64,000 nucleotides of DNA from assembly GCF_021343995.1 (NCBI RefSeq), contig NZ_JAJTTE010000014.1, forward strand, positions 1 to 64,000, in the 5' to 3' direction. A program made the translations under genes and the position numbers. Below, piece after piece: positions 17,101-26,106 of the stretch. The notes under the pieces were generated by a model. It saw only the letters and a list, made by a program, of their open reading frames with translations, had not been told where the DNA came from and did not search any database. How positions within the stretch are numbered: the stretch's first letter is position 1; each line of letters opens with the position of its first letter. The DNA is from Pseudonocardia terrae (lineage in GTDB: Bacteria; Actinomycetota; Actinomycetes; Mycobacteriales; Pseudonocardiaceae).

Positions 17101-17207
17101 GCAGCCAGGGTAGGGGGCCGGTTCCCGGCGCGGTGCCCGCCCGTCATGATCGTTGTCCCGGACCGACCGCGGCCGATCACGGCCTGCTCCGTCCCGGAGG
17201 TGGGTGC

Positions 17208-17768
17208 CTAGGAGTCCGAGGGGACCGTGGTGAGGGCCGTGATCACCCGGTTGACGCTGACCTCGCCGCGGTACGGCTCGCCGTTGACGAACAAGGTGGG
17301 GGTGCCGCGCACCCCGCTACGCACCCCGGAGTTGAAGTCGGCCTCCACCCGGTCCTCGACCACCCGCGTCGCGGGCCAGACCACGCGGTCGGGGTCCACG
17401 CCCGCCCGGACGGCGTGGTCGCGCAGGTCCGCCTGGGTGAGGCGGGGCGGCCCCGGGGTGTAGAGGCTGTCGTGCATCGGCCAGAACCGGCCCTCGAGCG
17501 CCGCCATCTCCGCGGCCGTGGCCGCGGCCAGCGCGTGCGGGTGCAGCTCGTGCAGGGGAAAGTGTCGGAAGCCGAAGCGCAGGTCGTCGCCGAGCCGCTC
17601 CCGCACCTCCTCGATCACCGGCGCGGCGGCACGGCAGTAGGGGCACTCGAAGTCGCCGTACTCCACCAGCGCCAGGGGCGCGTCGGCCCGTCCGACGACG
17701 TGGTCGTACGGCCCGAGCGGCGGGTCCAGCTGTCCGATTTCGCCCACCTCCTCGCGCCCGCGTTCCAC
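17208..17768 (-). CDS. DsbA-family thioredoxin-fold protein
   Basis: About 186 residues from GTG 17768; the open frame runs further upstream but would enter the divergent nhaA. A thioredoxin fold with redox motif ECPYC in VEYGDFECPYCRAAAP, the inserted helical domain, and the cis-Pro loop GVRGTPTLFVNGEPY. There is no signal peptide, so the protein may be cytoplasmic. Its nearest relatives (DsbA_4/Thioredoxin_4 type) are commonly attached to NhaA antiporters in actinobacteria; here the two are separate and divergent. Confidence 0.87.
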   Translation of the reverse strand: MERGREEVGEIGQLDPPLGPYDHVVGRADAPLALVEYGDFECPYCRAAAPVIEEVRERLGDDLRFGFRHFPLHELHPHALAAATAAEMAALEGRFWPMHDSLYTPGPPRLTQADLRDHAVRAGVDPDRVVWPATRVVEDRVEADFNSGVRSGVRGTPTLFVNGEPYRGEVSVNRVITALTTVPSDS

Positions 17769-17775
17769 CGCCGGG

Positions 17776-17781
17776 CAGGAT
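17776..17781 (+). promoter_or_regulatory. Candidate -10 element of nhaA (leaderless)
   Basis: CAGGAT ends 6 nt before GTG 17788, so transcription could start at the start codon. No SD is present. No convincing -35 is seen. Confidence 0.4.
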
Positions 17782-17787
17782 GATCCG

Positions 17788-19128
17788 GTGGCGGTGACGA
17801 CCCTATCCGAGCGCGGAGACCTCTCCCGCGCCGCGCGGCAGTTCCTCCGCACGGAGTCGGGTTCGGCGGTGATGCTCATCGGCGCGGCCGTGGTCGCGCT
17901 GCTCTGGGCGAACCTGCCGCTCGGCTACGAGACCTTCTGGCACACCCCGCTGACGATGGGGCTCGGCGAGTGGTCGTTGAGCCTGGACCTGCGGCACTGG
18001 GTCAACGACGGCCTGATGGTCCTGTTCTTCTTCAGCGTCGGGCTGGAGATCGCGCGGGAGATGACCCTCGGCGAGCTGCGCGGCTTCCGGGCCGTGGCGG
18101 CGCCGGCGGCCGCGGCGATCGGCGGGCTGGTGATCCCCGCGCTGGTCTTCCTCGCGTTCAACGCCGGGACGCTCGCCCAGAACGCCTGGGGCATCACGAT
18201 CTCCACCGACACGGCGGTGCTGCTCGGCGTGCTCGCCCTCGTCGGCCCGCGCTGCCCCGACCAGCTGCGGGTCTTCCTGCTCGCGCTGGCCATCGTCGAC
18301 GACATCGGCGCCGTCATCGCCATCGCCGTCTTCTACACCGAGCGGGTCGACGTCCTCGCCCTGTTCCTCGCGATCCTGCTCTTCGTCGCGCTCCTCGGGC
18401 TGCGGTTCGCCCGGTTCTGGCGCACGCCCTTCTACGCGGTCATCGGCGTCGTCATGTGGGTCGCCGTGCTGGCGTCGGGGGTGCACCCGAGCGTGGTCGG
18501 GGTGGCGCTGGGTCTGCTGGTCAACGCCTACGCGCCGCGGCGTCAGGACATGAAGCGCGCGCTGCTCGTCGGGAAGACCTTCATCCTCGACCCGACGCCC
18601 GAGCGCGCCCTCGCCGCGCAGGCCGCGGTCACCGAGGCGGTCTCGCCGAACGAGCGGCTGCAGCTGAAGATCCAGCCCTGGTCGAGCTACGTGATCGTGC
18701 CGTTGTTCGTGCTGGCCAACGCCGGGGTGGTGCTCGACCGGCATACCCTCTCCGCGGCGTTCGGCTCGCCGCTGACCTGGGGCATCATCGTCGGGCTGGT
18801 GCTGGGCAAGCCGATCGGCGTCAGCCTCGGGACGTGGTTGGCGCTGCGCACCGGCATCGGCCGGGTGCCGGACACGCTGCGCTGGGGGCAGCTCTTCGGT
18901 GGGGCCGGGCTGTCCGGGATCGGGTTCACGGTCGCCCTGTTCGTGACCGAGCTCGCGCTCGACGACGAGCTCCTCGTCAGCGAGGCCAAGATCGGCATCC
19001 TGACCGGGTCGGTGCTGGCGGCCCTGGTCGGCTGGCTCGTGTTCCGGCTGGCGGGAGAACGCGGCGGGCAGTGCTCGCCGTCCGGGCTGCCGACGCTCCC
19101 GCCGCGGCCCTGGCGGCCGGTGGAGTAG
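17788..19128 (+). CDS. nhaA: Na+/H+ antiporter NhaA
   Basis: 446 residues, about 12 membrane segments. Family signatures: HWVNDGLMVLFFFSVGLEIARE, WGITISTDTAVLLGVLALVG, VFLLALAIVDDIGAVIAIAVFY (the paired Asp of transport), and ISGIGFTVALFV-like LSGIGFTVALFVTELA near the C-terminus. It exports sodium in exchange for protons across the cytoplasmic membrane. It starts 19 bp from the divergent DsbA-like gene, suggesting shared regulation, and converges with the phosphopantetheinyl transferase gene. Confidence 0.95.
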   Translation: MAVTTLSERGDLSRAARQFLRTESGSAVMLIGAAVVALLWANLPLGYETFWHTPLTMGLGEWSLSLDLRHWVNDGLMVLFFFSVGLEIAREMTLGELRGFRAVAAPAAAAIGGLVIPALVFLAFNAGTLAQNAWGITISTDTAVLLGVLALVGPRCPDQLRVFLLALAIVDDIGAVIAIAVFYTERVDVLALFLAILLFVALLGLRFARFWRTPFYAVIGVVMWVAVLASGVHPSVVGVALGLLVNAYAPRRQDMKRALLVGKTFILDPTPERALAAQAAVTEAVSPNERLQLKIQPWSSYVIVPLFVLANAGVVLDRHTLSAAFGSPLTWGIIVGLVLGKPIGVSLGTWLALRTGIGRVPDTLRWGQLFGGAGLSGIGFTVALFVTELALDDELLVSEAKIGILTGSVLAALVGWLVFRLAGERGGQCSPSGLPTLPPRPWRPVE

Positions 19129-19171
19129 GCCGGCCGACGTGGCTCGGCGGGTGTGGTTCAGCCGGCGACGG

Positions 19172-19840
19172 TCAGCGGAGCAGTGCGTCGCCGTCGTGGA
19201 CCCGGACCTCCGGGGCCGCGGCGCCGAGCCCGGCCAGCGCGGCCGGATGGTCGGGTCCGGCCTCGAGGTCGACGACCCACGCCTCGCCCGGCCCGTCCGC
19301 CCAGGCCTCGACGACGCCCGTCGGGCCGAGGGTGATGGCGTCCATGGGGCTCGCGAGGCCCTCGCCGGTGGCCTTGAGCAGGGCTTCCTTGCGCGTCCAG
19401 ATGGTGAGGAAGGCCCGGGTGTCCGTCGGCGGACGGGTGCGCTCGGCGGGGGAGAGGGCGTGCTCGGCGAGGCGGTCGAGGTCGGAGAGGGTGCGGAGCT
19501 CCTCGACGTCGAGTCCGACGGGGCCGTCGTCGCTCAACGCGACGCCCACGAAGCCGCCGGAATGCGTCAGCGAGAAGGCGGGCGCGGTGCCCGTGGCCAG
19601 GCGCGGCTTGCCGTGGGGCTCGCCGCAGCGGCAGGTTCGGTCGAGCGTGATCGCGGCCGGGTCGGCGTCGAGGTGGGCGCCCAGCAGCAGTCGGGTGAGG
19701 GCGTGCGCGGCGAGGTAGCGGGCCTGGTCGGCGGGTCGGCGGAAGGCCGCCAGCCGGGTGCGCTCGTGGGCGTCGAGCAGCGCGACAAGCCGCGGTGCCG
19801 ACGACGGGTCGACGGGCCGGGCCCACCACACGTCCGCCAC
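19172..19840 (-). CDS. 4'-phosphopantetheinyl transferase (Sfp type)
   Basis: 222 residues, normal Sfp length. It transfers phosphopantetheine from CoA to carrier proteins of PKS, NRPS or fatty acid synthases. Motifs: AHALTRLLLG, GKPRLATGTAPAFSLTHSGG, the Mg-binding VGLDVEELR and WTRKEALLKATGEGL. No carrier-protein gene is nearby, so partners are elsewhere. GTG 19840 has TAGGCT at 19847-19852 (minus strand) 6 nt upstream. Confidence 0.93.
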   Translation of the reverse strand: MADVWWARPVDPSSAPRLVALLDAHERTRLAAFRRPADQARYLAAHALTRLLLGAHLDADPAAITLDRTCRCGEPHGKPRLATGTAPAFSLTHSGGFVGVALSDDGPVGLDVEELRTLSDLDRLAEHALSPAERTRPPTDTRAFLTIWTRKEALLKATGEGLASPMDAITLGPTGVVEAWADGPGEAWVVDLEAGPDHPAALAGLGAAAPEVRVHDGDALLR

Positions 19841-19924
19841 GAGACGAGCCTAGTCGGTTGCGGTGCACGGATCGCGCCACCGCACCGCGCGCATCCCGCG
19901 GCGCACGCGACACGGTGAAGGTGA

Positions 19925-20037
19925 CAGCGCGACTCGCGGGAGCGGAGAGCGCGACTCGCGGGAGCGGAGAGCGCGACTCGCGGGAGCAGGAACCCGCGAG
20001 TCGGGGCCTGGGCTTCGGTGAGTCGGGGTGTGGGCTT
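19925..20037. repeat. Family A repeat array (22-nt units plus inverted copies)
   Basis: Three tandem 22-nt units beginning AGCGCGACTCGCGGGAGC (19925, 19947, 19969) are followed by inverted-orientation units CCCGCGAGTCGGGGCCTGGG and CTTCGGTGAGTCGGGG. The array can fold into long stems because the two halves are complementary. It occupies the gap between the two minus-strand genes together with ordinary sequence at 19841-19924 and 20038-20110. Confidence 0.85.
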
Positions 20038-20110
20038 CGACGGTGTGGTCTCGGCACCTGCGCGAGGGTGCGGCGGGGCCGGCGCCAGGAGTGGCCGGCC
20101 CCGCCGCGCT

Positions 20111-20353
20111 TCAGCCGCTGCGACGTGCGGCGAAGTCGGTGCGGAAGTGCACCGGGGTGGTGCTCGCCCGGCCGATCCGGCCGAGCGCGCGCGGCGCCTC
20201 CGCACCGCCGGCCTGCGGGGCCTTCCCACGGGCCGCGGCGCGTCGGGCGGCGCGGTTGGTGGCGCCCGTTGTGGCGCCGATGGTGGCGCGGTCGTCGGCG
20301 CCGTCGGTGGTGGCGGCGGTGGGCTGGGTCGGGCTGGTGTCACGAATTCGCAC
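20111..20353 (-). CDS. Small protein of unknown function, 80 aa
   Basis: Start chosen at GTG 20353 because it has an excellent SD (AGGAGG, 5 nt upstream). The protein is Ala/Thr/Arg-rich (IGATTGATNRAARRAAARGK) with a better structured end, STTPVHFRTDFAARRSG. It has no signal peptide, no membrane segment and no cysteine. I do not recognise a family. It is preceded by a 270-nt leader with a six-codon ORF, which suggests regulated expression. Confidence 0.6.
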   Translation of the reverse strand: MRIRDTSPTQPTAATTDGADDRATIGATTGATNRAARRAAARGKAPQAGGAEAPRALGRIGRASTTPVHFRTDFAARRSG

Positions 20354-20602
20354 GAGGACCTCCTGGAGGAGATATGGGGCCGCCCCGAGGAGCGGTGTGC
20401 GGGTCCTCCTCGTGGACCCCGCGCCGCACAACGCGGCGGCGTCAGGGGGATCCGCGGATCGCGGGCCGCAACACGCGCGCGATCCGAGCAGGGAGGACGT
20501 CCGGCCACGACGGGGCGGCCCGGACGGACAGGAACCGGCCGGCGCACGACTCGGCGCCGGGAACGGGCGGCGTGCCTCAGGGCGGAGGACTGCCGCGCCG
20601 TC
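20354..20602 (-). promoter_or_regulatory. Long structured 5' leader of the 80-aa gene
   Basis: About 250 nt with no convincing coding frame. It can form a CGCCGC-GTTGT-GCGGCG hairpin (about 20426-20442), contains the palindrome GATCCGCGGATC near 20450-20461, and ends with CTCCTCCAGGAGG, where the CCTCC is complementary to the SD itself. An upstream GAGGAGG (about 20409-20415) could compete for that CCTCC. Regulatory function is inferred. Confidence 0.4.
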
Positions 20603-20623
20603 TCACAGGGTGATGAGGTCCAT
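20603..20623 (-). CDS. Candidate leader peptide MDLITL
   Basis: Six codons and a TGA, reading MDLITL, at the very start of the presumed transcript. The -10-like TAGGGT (20631-20636, minus strand) ends 7 nt before the ATG, so the message would begin at the start codon. A normally spaced SD is absent. It is the first ORF of the leader in front of the 80-aa gene. Confidence 0.4.
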   Translation of the reverse strand: MDLITL

Positions 20624-20679
20624 GGCCGAAACCCTAGGGACACCTCCCGCAGGGGCGCGACCGAATTACGGTGACCGGT

Positions 20680-21783
20680 GTGGACGGCTCCCCGGACGTG
20701 ATCGTGATCGGCGGCGGGATCGCCGGTGCCTCGGTGGCCTACGAGGTCGCCGCGCACCGCTCGGTGTTGCTGCTGGAGGCCGAGCCGTCGCTGGCGGTGC
20801 ACTCGACGGGCCGCTCGGCGGCGACCTACATCCCCGGCCACGGCACCGCTGTCTTCCGCGCGCTCATCCGGGCGAGCGCGCCGCGGTTCGCGGCGCTGGC
20901 CGAGGAGCTGGAGGCGCCGCCGTTCCTGCGGCGGTTGCCCGTCGTCTGGGCGGCGTTCGACGAGGACGGCGAGCGCGAGCTGCAGCAGCTCCTGGCCGAG
21001 TGGGCCACCGAGCCCGACGGGCCGCACGCCCTCACCGGCGCCGAGACCGCCGCGGCCTGCCCCGGTCTGCGGGAGGTGCGCTCGGGCGCGATCACCGAGG
21101 CGGCCGCCGACGCGGACGCGATCGGCCTGCACGGCGCCTACGTCCGCGGGCTGCGCCGCCGCGGCGGCCGGGTCGTGCAGGGCGCCCGGGTCAGTGCGAT
21201 CACGCGCAGCGGCGAGGCGTGGCGGGTCGAGACCGCGGAGGGCTCCTGGACCGTGCCCGACGTCGTCGACGCGGCCGGGTCGTGGGCCGACGCCGTCGCC
21301 GCGCTGGCCGGTGTCCCGCGGGCCGGCCTCACCCCGTACCGGCGCACGATCGCGATCTCCCCGTGCACGCTGCCGGCCGGCATGCCGATGCTGATCGACG
21401 CGGCCGAGCGCTTCTACTGCAAGCCGGAGGGCGACACGCTGCTGCTCTCGCCGGGCGACGAGACGGCCGCCGAGCCCGGCGACGTCCGCCCGGACGAACT
21501 CGACGTCGCCCTCGCCCTCGAGCGGGTCGAGGAGGCGCTGCACCTCGGGCTGCGGTCGGTGCGGACCGCGTGGGCCGGCCTCCGGACCTTCGCCCCGGAC
21601 CGGGACCCGGTCGTCGGTGCCCGCCCGGAGTTCCCCGGGTTCCACTTCTTCGCCGGTCAGGGCGGGTCGGGGATCGAGTCGGCCCCCGCGCTGGCCGCGC
21701 TCGGCGCCGCCGTGGTGACCGGGACACCGGTGCCTCCGGACGTCCCCGTCGGGCCGGACCAGGTGTCTCCGTCACGCTTGTAA
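20680..21783 (+). CDS. FAD-dependent oxidoreductase, DAO family
   Basis: 367 residues. N-terminal FAD-binding Rossmann motif VIVIGGGIAGASVAYEVA, followed by LLEAEPSLAVHSTGRSAA, typical of glycine/D-amino-acid oxidase-like enzymes. The C-terminus closes the FAD site: GLRTFAPDRDPVVG and FFAGQGGSGIESAPALA. Substrate is unknown; sarcosine, D-amino acids or similar amines are possible. I prefer GTG 20680 to GTG 20671 because TACGGT (20667-20672) then lies 7 nt upstream, the same TACGGTGACCGG arrangement as at cobD. Confidence 0.9.
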   Translation: MDGSPDVIVIGGGIAGASVAYEVAAHRSVLLLEAEPSLAVHSTGRSAATYIPGHGTAVFRALIRASAPRFAALAEELEAPPFLRRLPVVWAAFDEDGERELQQLLAEWATEPDGPHALTGAETAAACPGLREVRSGAITEAAADADAIGLHGAYVRGLRRRGGRVVQGARVSAITRSGEAWRVETAEGSWTVPDVVDAAGSWADAVAALAGVPRAGLTPYRRTIAISPCTLPAGMPMLIDAAERFYCKPEGDTLLLSPGDETAAEPGDVRPDELDVALALERVEEALHLGLRSVRTAWAGLRTFAPDRDPVVGARPEFPGFHFFAGQGGSGIESAPALAALGAAVVTGTPVPPDVPVGPDQVSPSRL

Positions 21784-21816
21784 GCGCGCGCTGACTTCTT
21801 CCGGCACGATGGGGGC

Positions 21817-23013
21817 ATGGCGCCGACCACCACCTCCGGCCTCGACCTCTTCGACGGCCCGTTCTGGAGCGATCCCTACCCGGCCTACGCCGAGCTGCGC
21901 GCGGACGAGCCGGTGCGCAGGCTGGACCTGCCCGACGGCCCGATGTGGATCGTCGCCCGGTACGAGGACGCGCGGGCCGCGTTCGTCGACGCGCGCTTCT
22001 CGAAGGACTGGCGCTTCACCCAGCCGGCCGACCAGCGCGCCGCGATGCCGGCCACTCCCACGCCGATGATGCTGCTGATGGACCCGCCGGACCACACGCG
22101 GCTGCGCAAGCTCGTCAGCCGCTCGTTCACCGCGCGGCGGATGGCCGAGTTGCGACCGCGCGTCCAGGAGATCGCCGACGACCTGCTCGCCGCCCTGCCC
22201 GCCGACGGCACCGTGGACCTCATGGCGCACTACGCCTTCCTGCTGCCGGTCCGCGTGATCTGCGAGCTGCTCGGGGTTCCGGCGGAGGACCGCGACGACT
22301 TCGGCCGCTGGTCGTCGACCATGATCGACGAGTCGCCGCAGGACGAGAAGAAGGCCGCCTCCCAGAAGCTCTCGGAGTACCTGGCCGGGCTGATCGACCG
22401 CAAGCGCACCGAGCCGGACGACGCGCTGCTCAGCGCCCTGACCCAGGTGTCCGACGAGGACGGCGACGCGCTGTCCCAGGAGGAGCTCGTCGCCATGGCG
22501 ATGCTGCTGCTCATCGCCGGTCACGAGACCACCGTCAACCTGATCGGCAACGGGATCCTCGGCCTGCTCACCCACCCCGACCAGCGCGAGATCCTCGCCG
22601 AGAAGCCCGAGCTGTGGCCGGGCGCGGTCGAGGAGTTCCTGCGCTGGGACGCGCCGGTCACCAACGCCCCGGTCCGGTTCGCCGCCGAGGACGTCGAGGT
22701 CGCGGGCACGACCATCCCCGAGGGCGCCGTCGTCATCCTGGGTATCGCCTCGGCCAACCGCGACGACGCCCGGTTCGCCGACGCCGCCCGGCTCGACGTG
22801 ACCCGCGACGACCGCGGGCACCTCGCCTTCGGCTACGGCCTGCACCACTGCCTGGGTGCACCGCTGGCCCGGATCGAGGGCGAGGTCGCGCTGCGCAGCC
22901 TGTTCACCGCGCGCCCGGAGCTGGACCTGGCCGAGCACGACCTGACCTACCGGCGCAGCACGCTGGTCCACGGCGTGACCGCGTTGCCGGTCCGGCTCGG
23001 CGCCCCTGCCTGA
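21817..23013 (+). CDS. Cytochrome P450
   Basis: 398 residues, soluble bacterial class I P450. Landmarks: [21 protein letters not shown]-helix oxygen site [11 protein letters not shown], ExxR helix in [11 protein letters not shown], and the heme loop [15 protein letters not shown] with the thiolate Cys. CYP105/107-like by overall look; substrate unknown. No ferredoxin or reductase gene is adjacent. CACGAT (21805-21810) lies 6 nt before the ATG and there is no SD. It follows the DAO-type oxidase by 33 nt. Confidence 0.95.
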   Translation: MAPTTTSGLDLFDGPFWSDPYPAYAELRADEPVRRLDLPDGPMWIVARYEDARAAFVDARFSKDWRFTQPADQRAAMPATPTPMMLLMDPPDHTRLRKLVSRSFTARRMAELRPRVQEIADDLLAALPADGTVDLMAHYAFLLPVRVICELLGVPAEDRDDFGRWSSTMIDESPQDEKKAASQKLSEYLAGLIDRKRTEPDDALLSALTQVSDEDGDALSQEELVAMAMLLLIAGHETTVNLIGNGILGLLTHPDQREILAEKPELWPGAVEEFLRWDAPVTNAPVRFAAEDVEVAGTTIPEGAVVILGIASANRDDARFADAARLDVTRDDRGHLAFGYGLHHCLGAPLARIEGEVALRSLFTARPELDLAEHDLTYRRSTLVHGVTALPVRLGAPA

Positions 23014-23070
23014 AGGCGGCCCGGCGCGGGTACAACTGGGAGGACAGGTCGTCGAGCCGGAGGTCGCGCG

Positions 23071-25128
23071 ATGCCCCAGCCCCAGGACCCGTTCGGCGGC
23101 GGGCTCGGCCCGTTGGAGGACCTGCTGCGCGGGCTCGTCAACGGCCTCGGGTTCCCCGACGACGACCGCGACGACGGCCGGGACGACCGGGACCACGGGC
23201 CGCGCGGGCAGGAACGCGGCCCGGGGCGTCCGCGGCGCACCTCGACCCGGCGGCTGGACCGGCACGGCCGCGACCTGACCGCGGACGCCCGCGCCGGCCG
23301 GCTGGACCCGGTGATCGGCCGGGACGCCGAGATCGACCAGGTCGTCGAGGTGCTGGCCCGCCGCACCAAGAACAACCCGGTGCTGGTGGGGGAGCCGGGC
23401 ACGGGCAAGACGGCGATCGTCGACGGGTTGGCGCAGCGCGTCGCGGCCGGGCGGGTCCCCGTCGCGCTGCGCGACGTCCGGGTGGTCGCGCTCGACCTGG
23501 CCGGGATGGTCGCCGGGACGAAGTACCGCGGCGAGTTCGAGGAGCGGCTCACCGCGGTGGTCGACGAGATCGTGGCGGCCGGGAGGTCGCTGGTCGTGTT
23601 CGTCGACGAGCTGCACCTGGTCGTCGGCGCCGGGTCCGCGCAGGACCAGGCGATGGACGCGGCCAGCATCCTCAAGCCCGCCCTCGCCCGCGGCGACCTG
23701 CAGCTCGTCGGCGCGACCACACCCGAGGACCACCGCCGGTACATCGAGCGCGACTCCGCCCTGGAGCGGCGGTTCGAGGTCGTCCGGGTGTCGGAGCCGA
23801 CGCCGGAGGCCACCGTGGAGATCCTTCGCGGGCTGCGGCCGCGGTACGAGGAGCACCACCGGGTCCGCATCACCGACGGGGCGATCGACGCCGCCGTGGC
23901 CCTCTCCGTGCGTTACCTGCGGGACAAGCACCTGCCGGACAAGGCCGTGGACCTGGTCGACCGCGCCGCCGCGCGCTCCGGGCTGCGCGGCGCCGGGCCC
24001 CAGCCGGACCGGCGGGTCGAGGAGCTGGTCCGGGCGCGCGAGGTCGCCGCCGACGCCGGCGACTCCGAACGCGTCGCGATGCTCGACCGCGAGCTGGAGC
24101 GGCTGGTGCTGGAGAACGGGCCGCGGGACGGTGCCGAGATCACCGCGCGGGAGGTCGCCGAGGTCGTCGCCGACCGCACCGGCATCCCGGTCGCCGACCT
24201 CACCACCTCCGAGCGCAAGCGCCTGCTGGAGCTGGAGGAGCACCTGCACCGGCGGGTCGTGGGGCAGCACCGGGCCGTCGAGGCGGTCGCCGACGCGGTG
24301 CGCAGCGCGCGGGCCGGGCTCGCGAGCCCGGACCGCCCGTCGGGCTCGTTCCTGTTCCTCGGCCCGACGGGCGTCGGCAAGACCGAGCTGGCCCGCGCCC
24401 TGGCCGCCACGCTGTTCGGCTCCGACGAGCGCATGGTCCGCCTCGACATGAGCGAGTACGCCGAGCGTGCGGCCACCACCCGGCTCGTCGGCGCGCCGCC
24501 CGGCTACGTCGGGCACGAGGAGGCCGGCCAGCTCACCGAGCCGGTGCGCCGCGACCCGTACACCGTGGTACTGCTCGACGAGATCGAGAAGGCGCACGCG
24601 GACGTCGTCGCCACGCTGCTGCAGGTGCTCGACGCCGGACGGCTCACCGACGCCCGCGGCCGGACCGTCGACTTCCGGCACGCGATCGTGGTCATGACCA
24701 GCAACATCGGGGCCGAGGAGGTCCTCGCGGCGGCCGCGGCCGGCCGGCCGGTGGAGTCGATCCGCGAGCAGCTGATGTTCGCCGTGCGGCGGAACCTGCG
24801 GCCGGAGTTCCTCAACCGGATCGACGACGTCGTCCTGTTCGAGGCCCTCGACCGGGCCGAGATCACGGAGATCGCCGGGATGATGCTGGCCGGCACCCGC
24901 GCGCGGCTCGCGGCGCAGGGCGTCGAGCTCGTGGTGGAGGCGGAGGCGCTCGACCGGCTCGCGGAGCTGGGCCACCAGCCCGAGTACGGGGCGCGGCCGC
25001 TGCGCCGGGTCGTGGCGCGGGAGGTCGAGCGGCGGTTGGCGCGGCTGCTGCTGGCCGAGGAGCTGCGCTCGGGCGGCCGCGCCCGGCTGCGGGTCGTGGA
25101 GGGGGAGCTCGCCCTGGTCGCCGACTGA
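23071..25128 (+). CDS. Clp/Hsp100-type double AAA+ ATPase, no N-domain
   Basis: 685 residues, shorter than ClpB/ClpC (about 820-870). A Gly/Asp/Arg-rich N-terminus ([15 protein letters not shown]) replaces the usual N-domain. AAA-1 follows: [20 protein letters not shown], Walker A GEPGTGKT (107-114), [12 protein letters not shown]. The middle region is short ([11 protein letters not shown]), so a full ClpB M-domain is absent. AAA-2 has Walker A GPTGVGKT (431-438), [22 protein letters not shown] and [11 protein letters not shown] see no IGF/LGF-like ClpP-binding loop in AAA-2. Probably an unfoldase or disaggregase rather than a ClpP partner. Confidence 0.9.
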   Translation: MPQPQDPFGGGLGPLEDLLRGLVNGLGFPDDDRDDGRDDRDHGPRGQERGPGRPRRTSTRRLDRHGRDLTADARAGRLDPVIGRDAEIDQVVEVLARRTKNNPVLVGEPGTGKTAIVDGLAQRVAAGRVPVALRDVRVVALDLAGMVAGTKYRGEFEERLTAVVDEIVAAGRSLVVFVDELHLVVGAGSAQDQAMDAASILKPALARGDLQLVGATTPEDHRRYIERDSALERRFEVVRVSEPTPEATVEILRGLRPRYEEHHRVRITDGAIDAAVALSVRYLRDKHLPDKAVDLVDRAAARSGLRGAGPQPDRRVEELVRAREVAADAGDSERVAMLDRELERLVLENGPRDGAEITAREVAEVVADRTGIPVADLTTSERKRLLELEEHLHRRVVGQHRAVEAVADAVRSARAGLASPDRPSGSFLFLGPTGVGKTELARALAATLFGSDERMVRLDMSEYAERAATTRLVGAPPGYVGHEEAGQLTEPVRRDPYTVVLLDEIEKAHADVVATLLQVLDAGRLTDARGRTVDFRHAIVVMTSNIGAEEVLAAAAAGRPVESIREQLMFAVRRNLRPEFLNRIDDVVLFEALDRAEITEIAGMMLAGTRARLAAQGVELVVEAEALDRLAELGHQPEYGARPLRRVVAREVERRLARLLLAEELRSGGRARLRVVEGELALVAD

Positions 25129-25157
25129 CGGCGGAGGGATTTCTGACTACAGTCAGA
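25125..25157 (+). promoter_or_regulatory. Leaderless promoter and operator of the MarR-GNAT gene
   Basis: CTGACG (25125-25130) and TACAGT (25149-25154) are spaced 18 nt and resemble -35/-10; the -10 ends 6 nt before GTG 25161. A perfect 7-bp inverted repeat TCTGACT-AC-AGTCAGA (25142-25157) covers the -10, as expected for an autorepressor site. Confidence 0.6.
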
Positions 25158-25160
25158 GTT

Positions 25161-26054
25161 GTGGGCGCGAACAGCGACGAGATCGCGGCGGTGCGGCGGT
25201 TCCACCGGGCGGTGGTCCGCCGCGTCGGCGCGCTCGAGGAGGGCTATCTCGGCCGCGACCGGCCGCTCGGGCAGGCCCGGCTCCTGTGGGAGATCGGCCC
25301 GGGGGCCGAGCTGCGGGACCTGCGGACCCGGCTCGGCCTCGACTCGGGCTACCTCTCGCGGATGCTGCGGTCGCTGGAGGCGGCCGGGCTCGTGGCCGTC
25401 GACGCCGGAGCGGCCGACGCGCGGGTGCGGCGGGTCCGCCTCACCGCGGCCGGACGGGAGGAGCGGGCCGAGCTGGACCGCCGGTCGGACGCGCTGGCCG
25501 CGTCGATCCTCGACCCCCTCAATTCCGCGCAGCGCAGCCGGCTGACCGCCGCGACGGCCGAGGTCGAACGCCTGCTCCTCGCGTCGACGGTCCGCGTGGC
25601 CGTCACGCCGCCGACGCGACCGGAGGCCCAGAAGTGCCTGCGGGCCTACGTGGCCGAGCTCGCCGAGCGGTTCGAGGAGGGTTTCGACCCGTCGATCGGA
25701 CCCGCCGGGGGAGCCGCCGAGTTCACCCCGCCGGCCGGGGAGCTCCTGGTCGCGATGCTCGACGGCGAGCCCGTCGGGTGCGTCGGCGTGCGGTTCCGTC
25801 CGGAGGTCGCCGAGATCAAGCGGATGTGGGTCGCGCCCGCGGCCCGGGGTCTGGGGCTCGCCCGGCGGCTGCTCGCCGAGATCGAGGAGCGGGCCCGCGT
25901 GCACGGGCTCCGGGCGACGCGGCTCGACACGAACGGGGCGCTCGTCGAGGCGATCGCGCTGTACGGGTCGGCGGGCTACCGCGAGGTGCCGCCCTTCAAC
26001 GACAACCCCTACGCCCAGCACTGGTTCGCCAAGGACCTCGACCCGGCCGGGTAG
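25161..26054 (+). CDS. MarR-GNAT fusion: regulator with acetyltransferase domain
   Basis: 297 residues. Residues about 1-145 are a MarR winged helix (LRDLRTRLGLDSGYLSRMLRSL, AAGLVAVDAGAADARVRRVRLT). Residues about 155-297 are a GNAT fold with the acetyl-CoA signature IKRMWVAPAARGLGLARRLL and LYGSAGYREVPPFNDNPYAQHWF. Such bifunctional HTH/GNAT proteins occur in actinobacteria; substrates are usually unknown. The GTG start coincides with the predicted transcription start. Confidence 0.92.
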   Translation: MGANSDEIAAVRRFHRAVVRRVGALEEGYLGRDRPLGQARLLWEIGPGAELRDLRTRLGLDSGYLSRMLRSLEAAGLVAVDAGAADARVRRVRLTAAGREERAELDRRSDALAASILDPLNSAQRSRLTAATAEVERLLLASTVRVAVTPPTRPEAQKCLRAYVAELAERFEEGFDPSIGPAGGAAEFTPPAGELLVAMLDGEPVGCVGVRFRPEVAEIKRMWVAPAARGLGLARRLLAEIEERARVHGLRATRLDTNGALVEAIALYGSAGYREVPPFNDNPYAQHWFAKDLDPAG

Positions 26055-26106
26055 GGACGCCAGCCCGTCGGGGATGACCCGGGGCCACGGTGGTGTTGGG
26101 ACAGGC

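Noticed and set aside
19925..20037. CRISPR array
   Set aside because: Units abut each other without unique spacers, switch orientation and have no cas genes nearby; they fit a REP-like family.
21772..24975. A 1067-codon open frame antisense to the P450 and Clp-type genes
   Set aside because: It mirrors two well-supported genes codon for codon, has repetitive Gly/Arg/Asp/Val composition and no recognisable domain. Long antisense frames are expected at this GC content.
25161..26054. MarR and GNAT parts as two separate genes
   Set aside because: One uninterrupted frame with a conserved short linker; this fusion type is known, and no second start with an SD lies between the domains.
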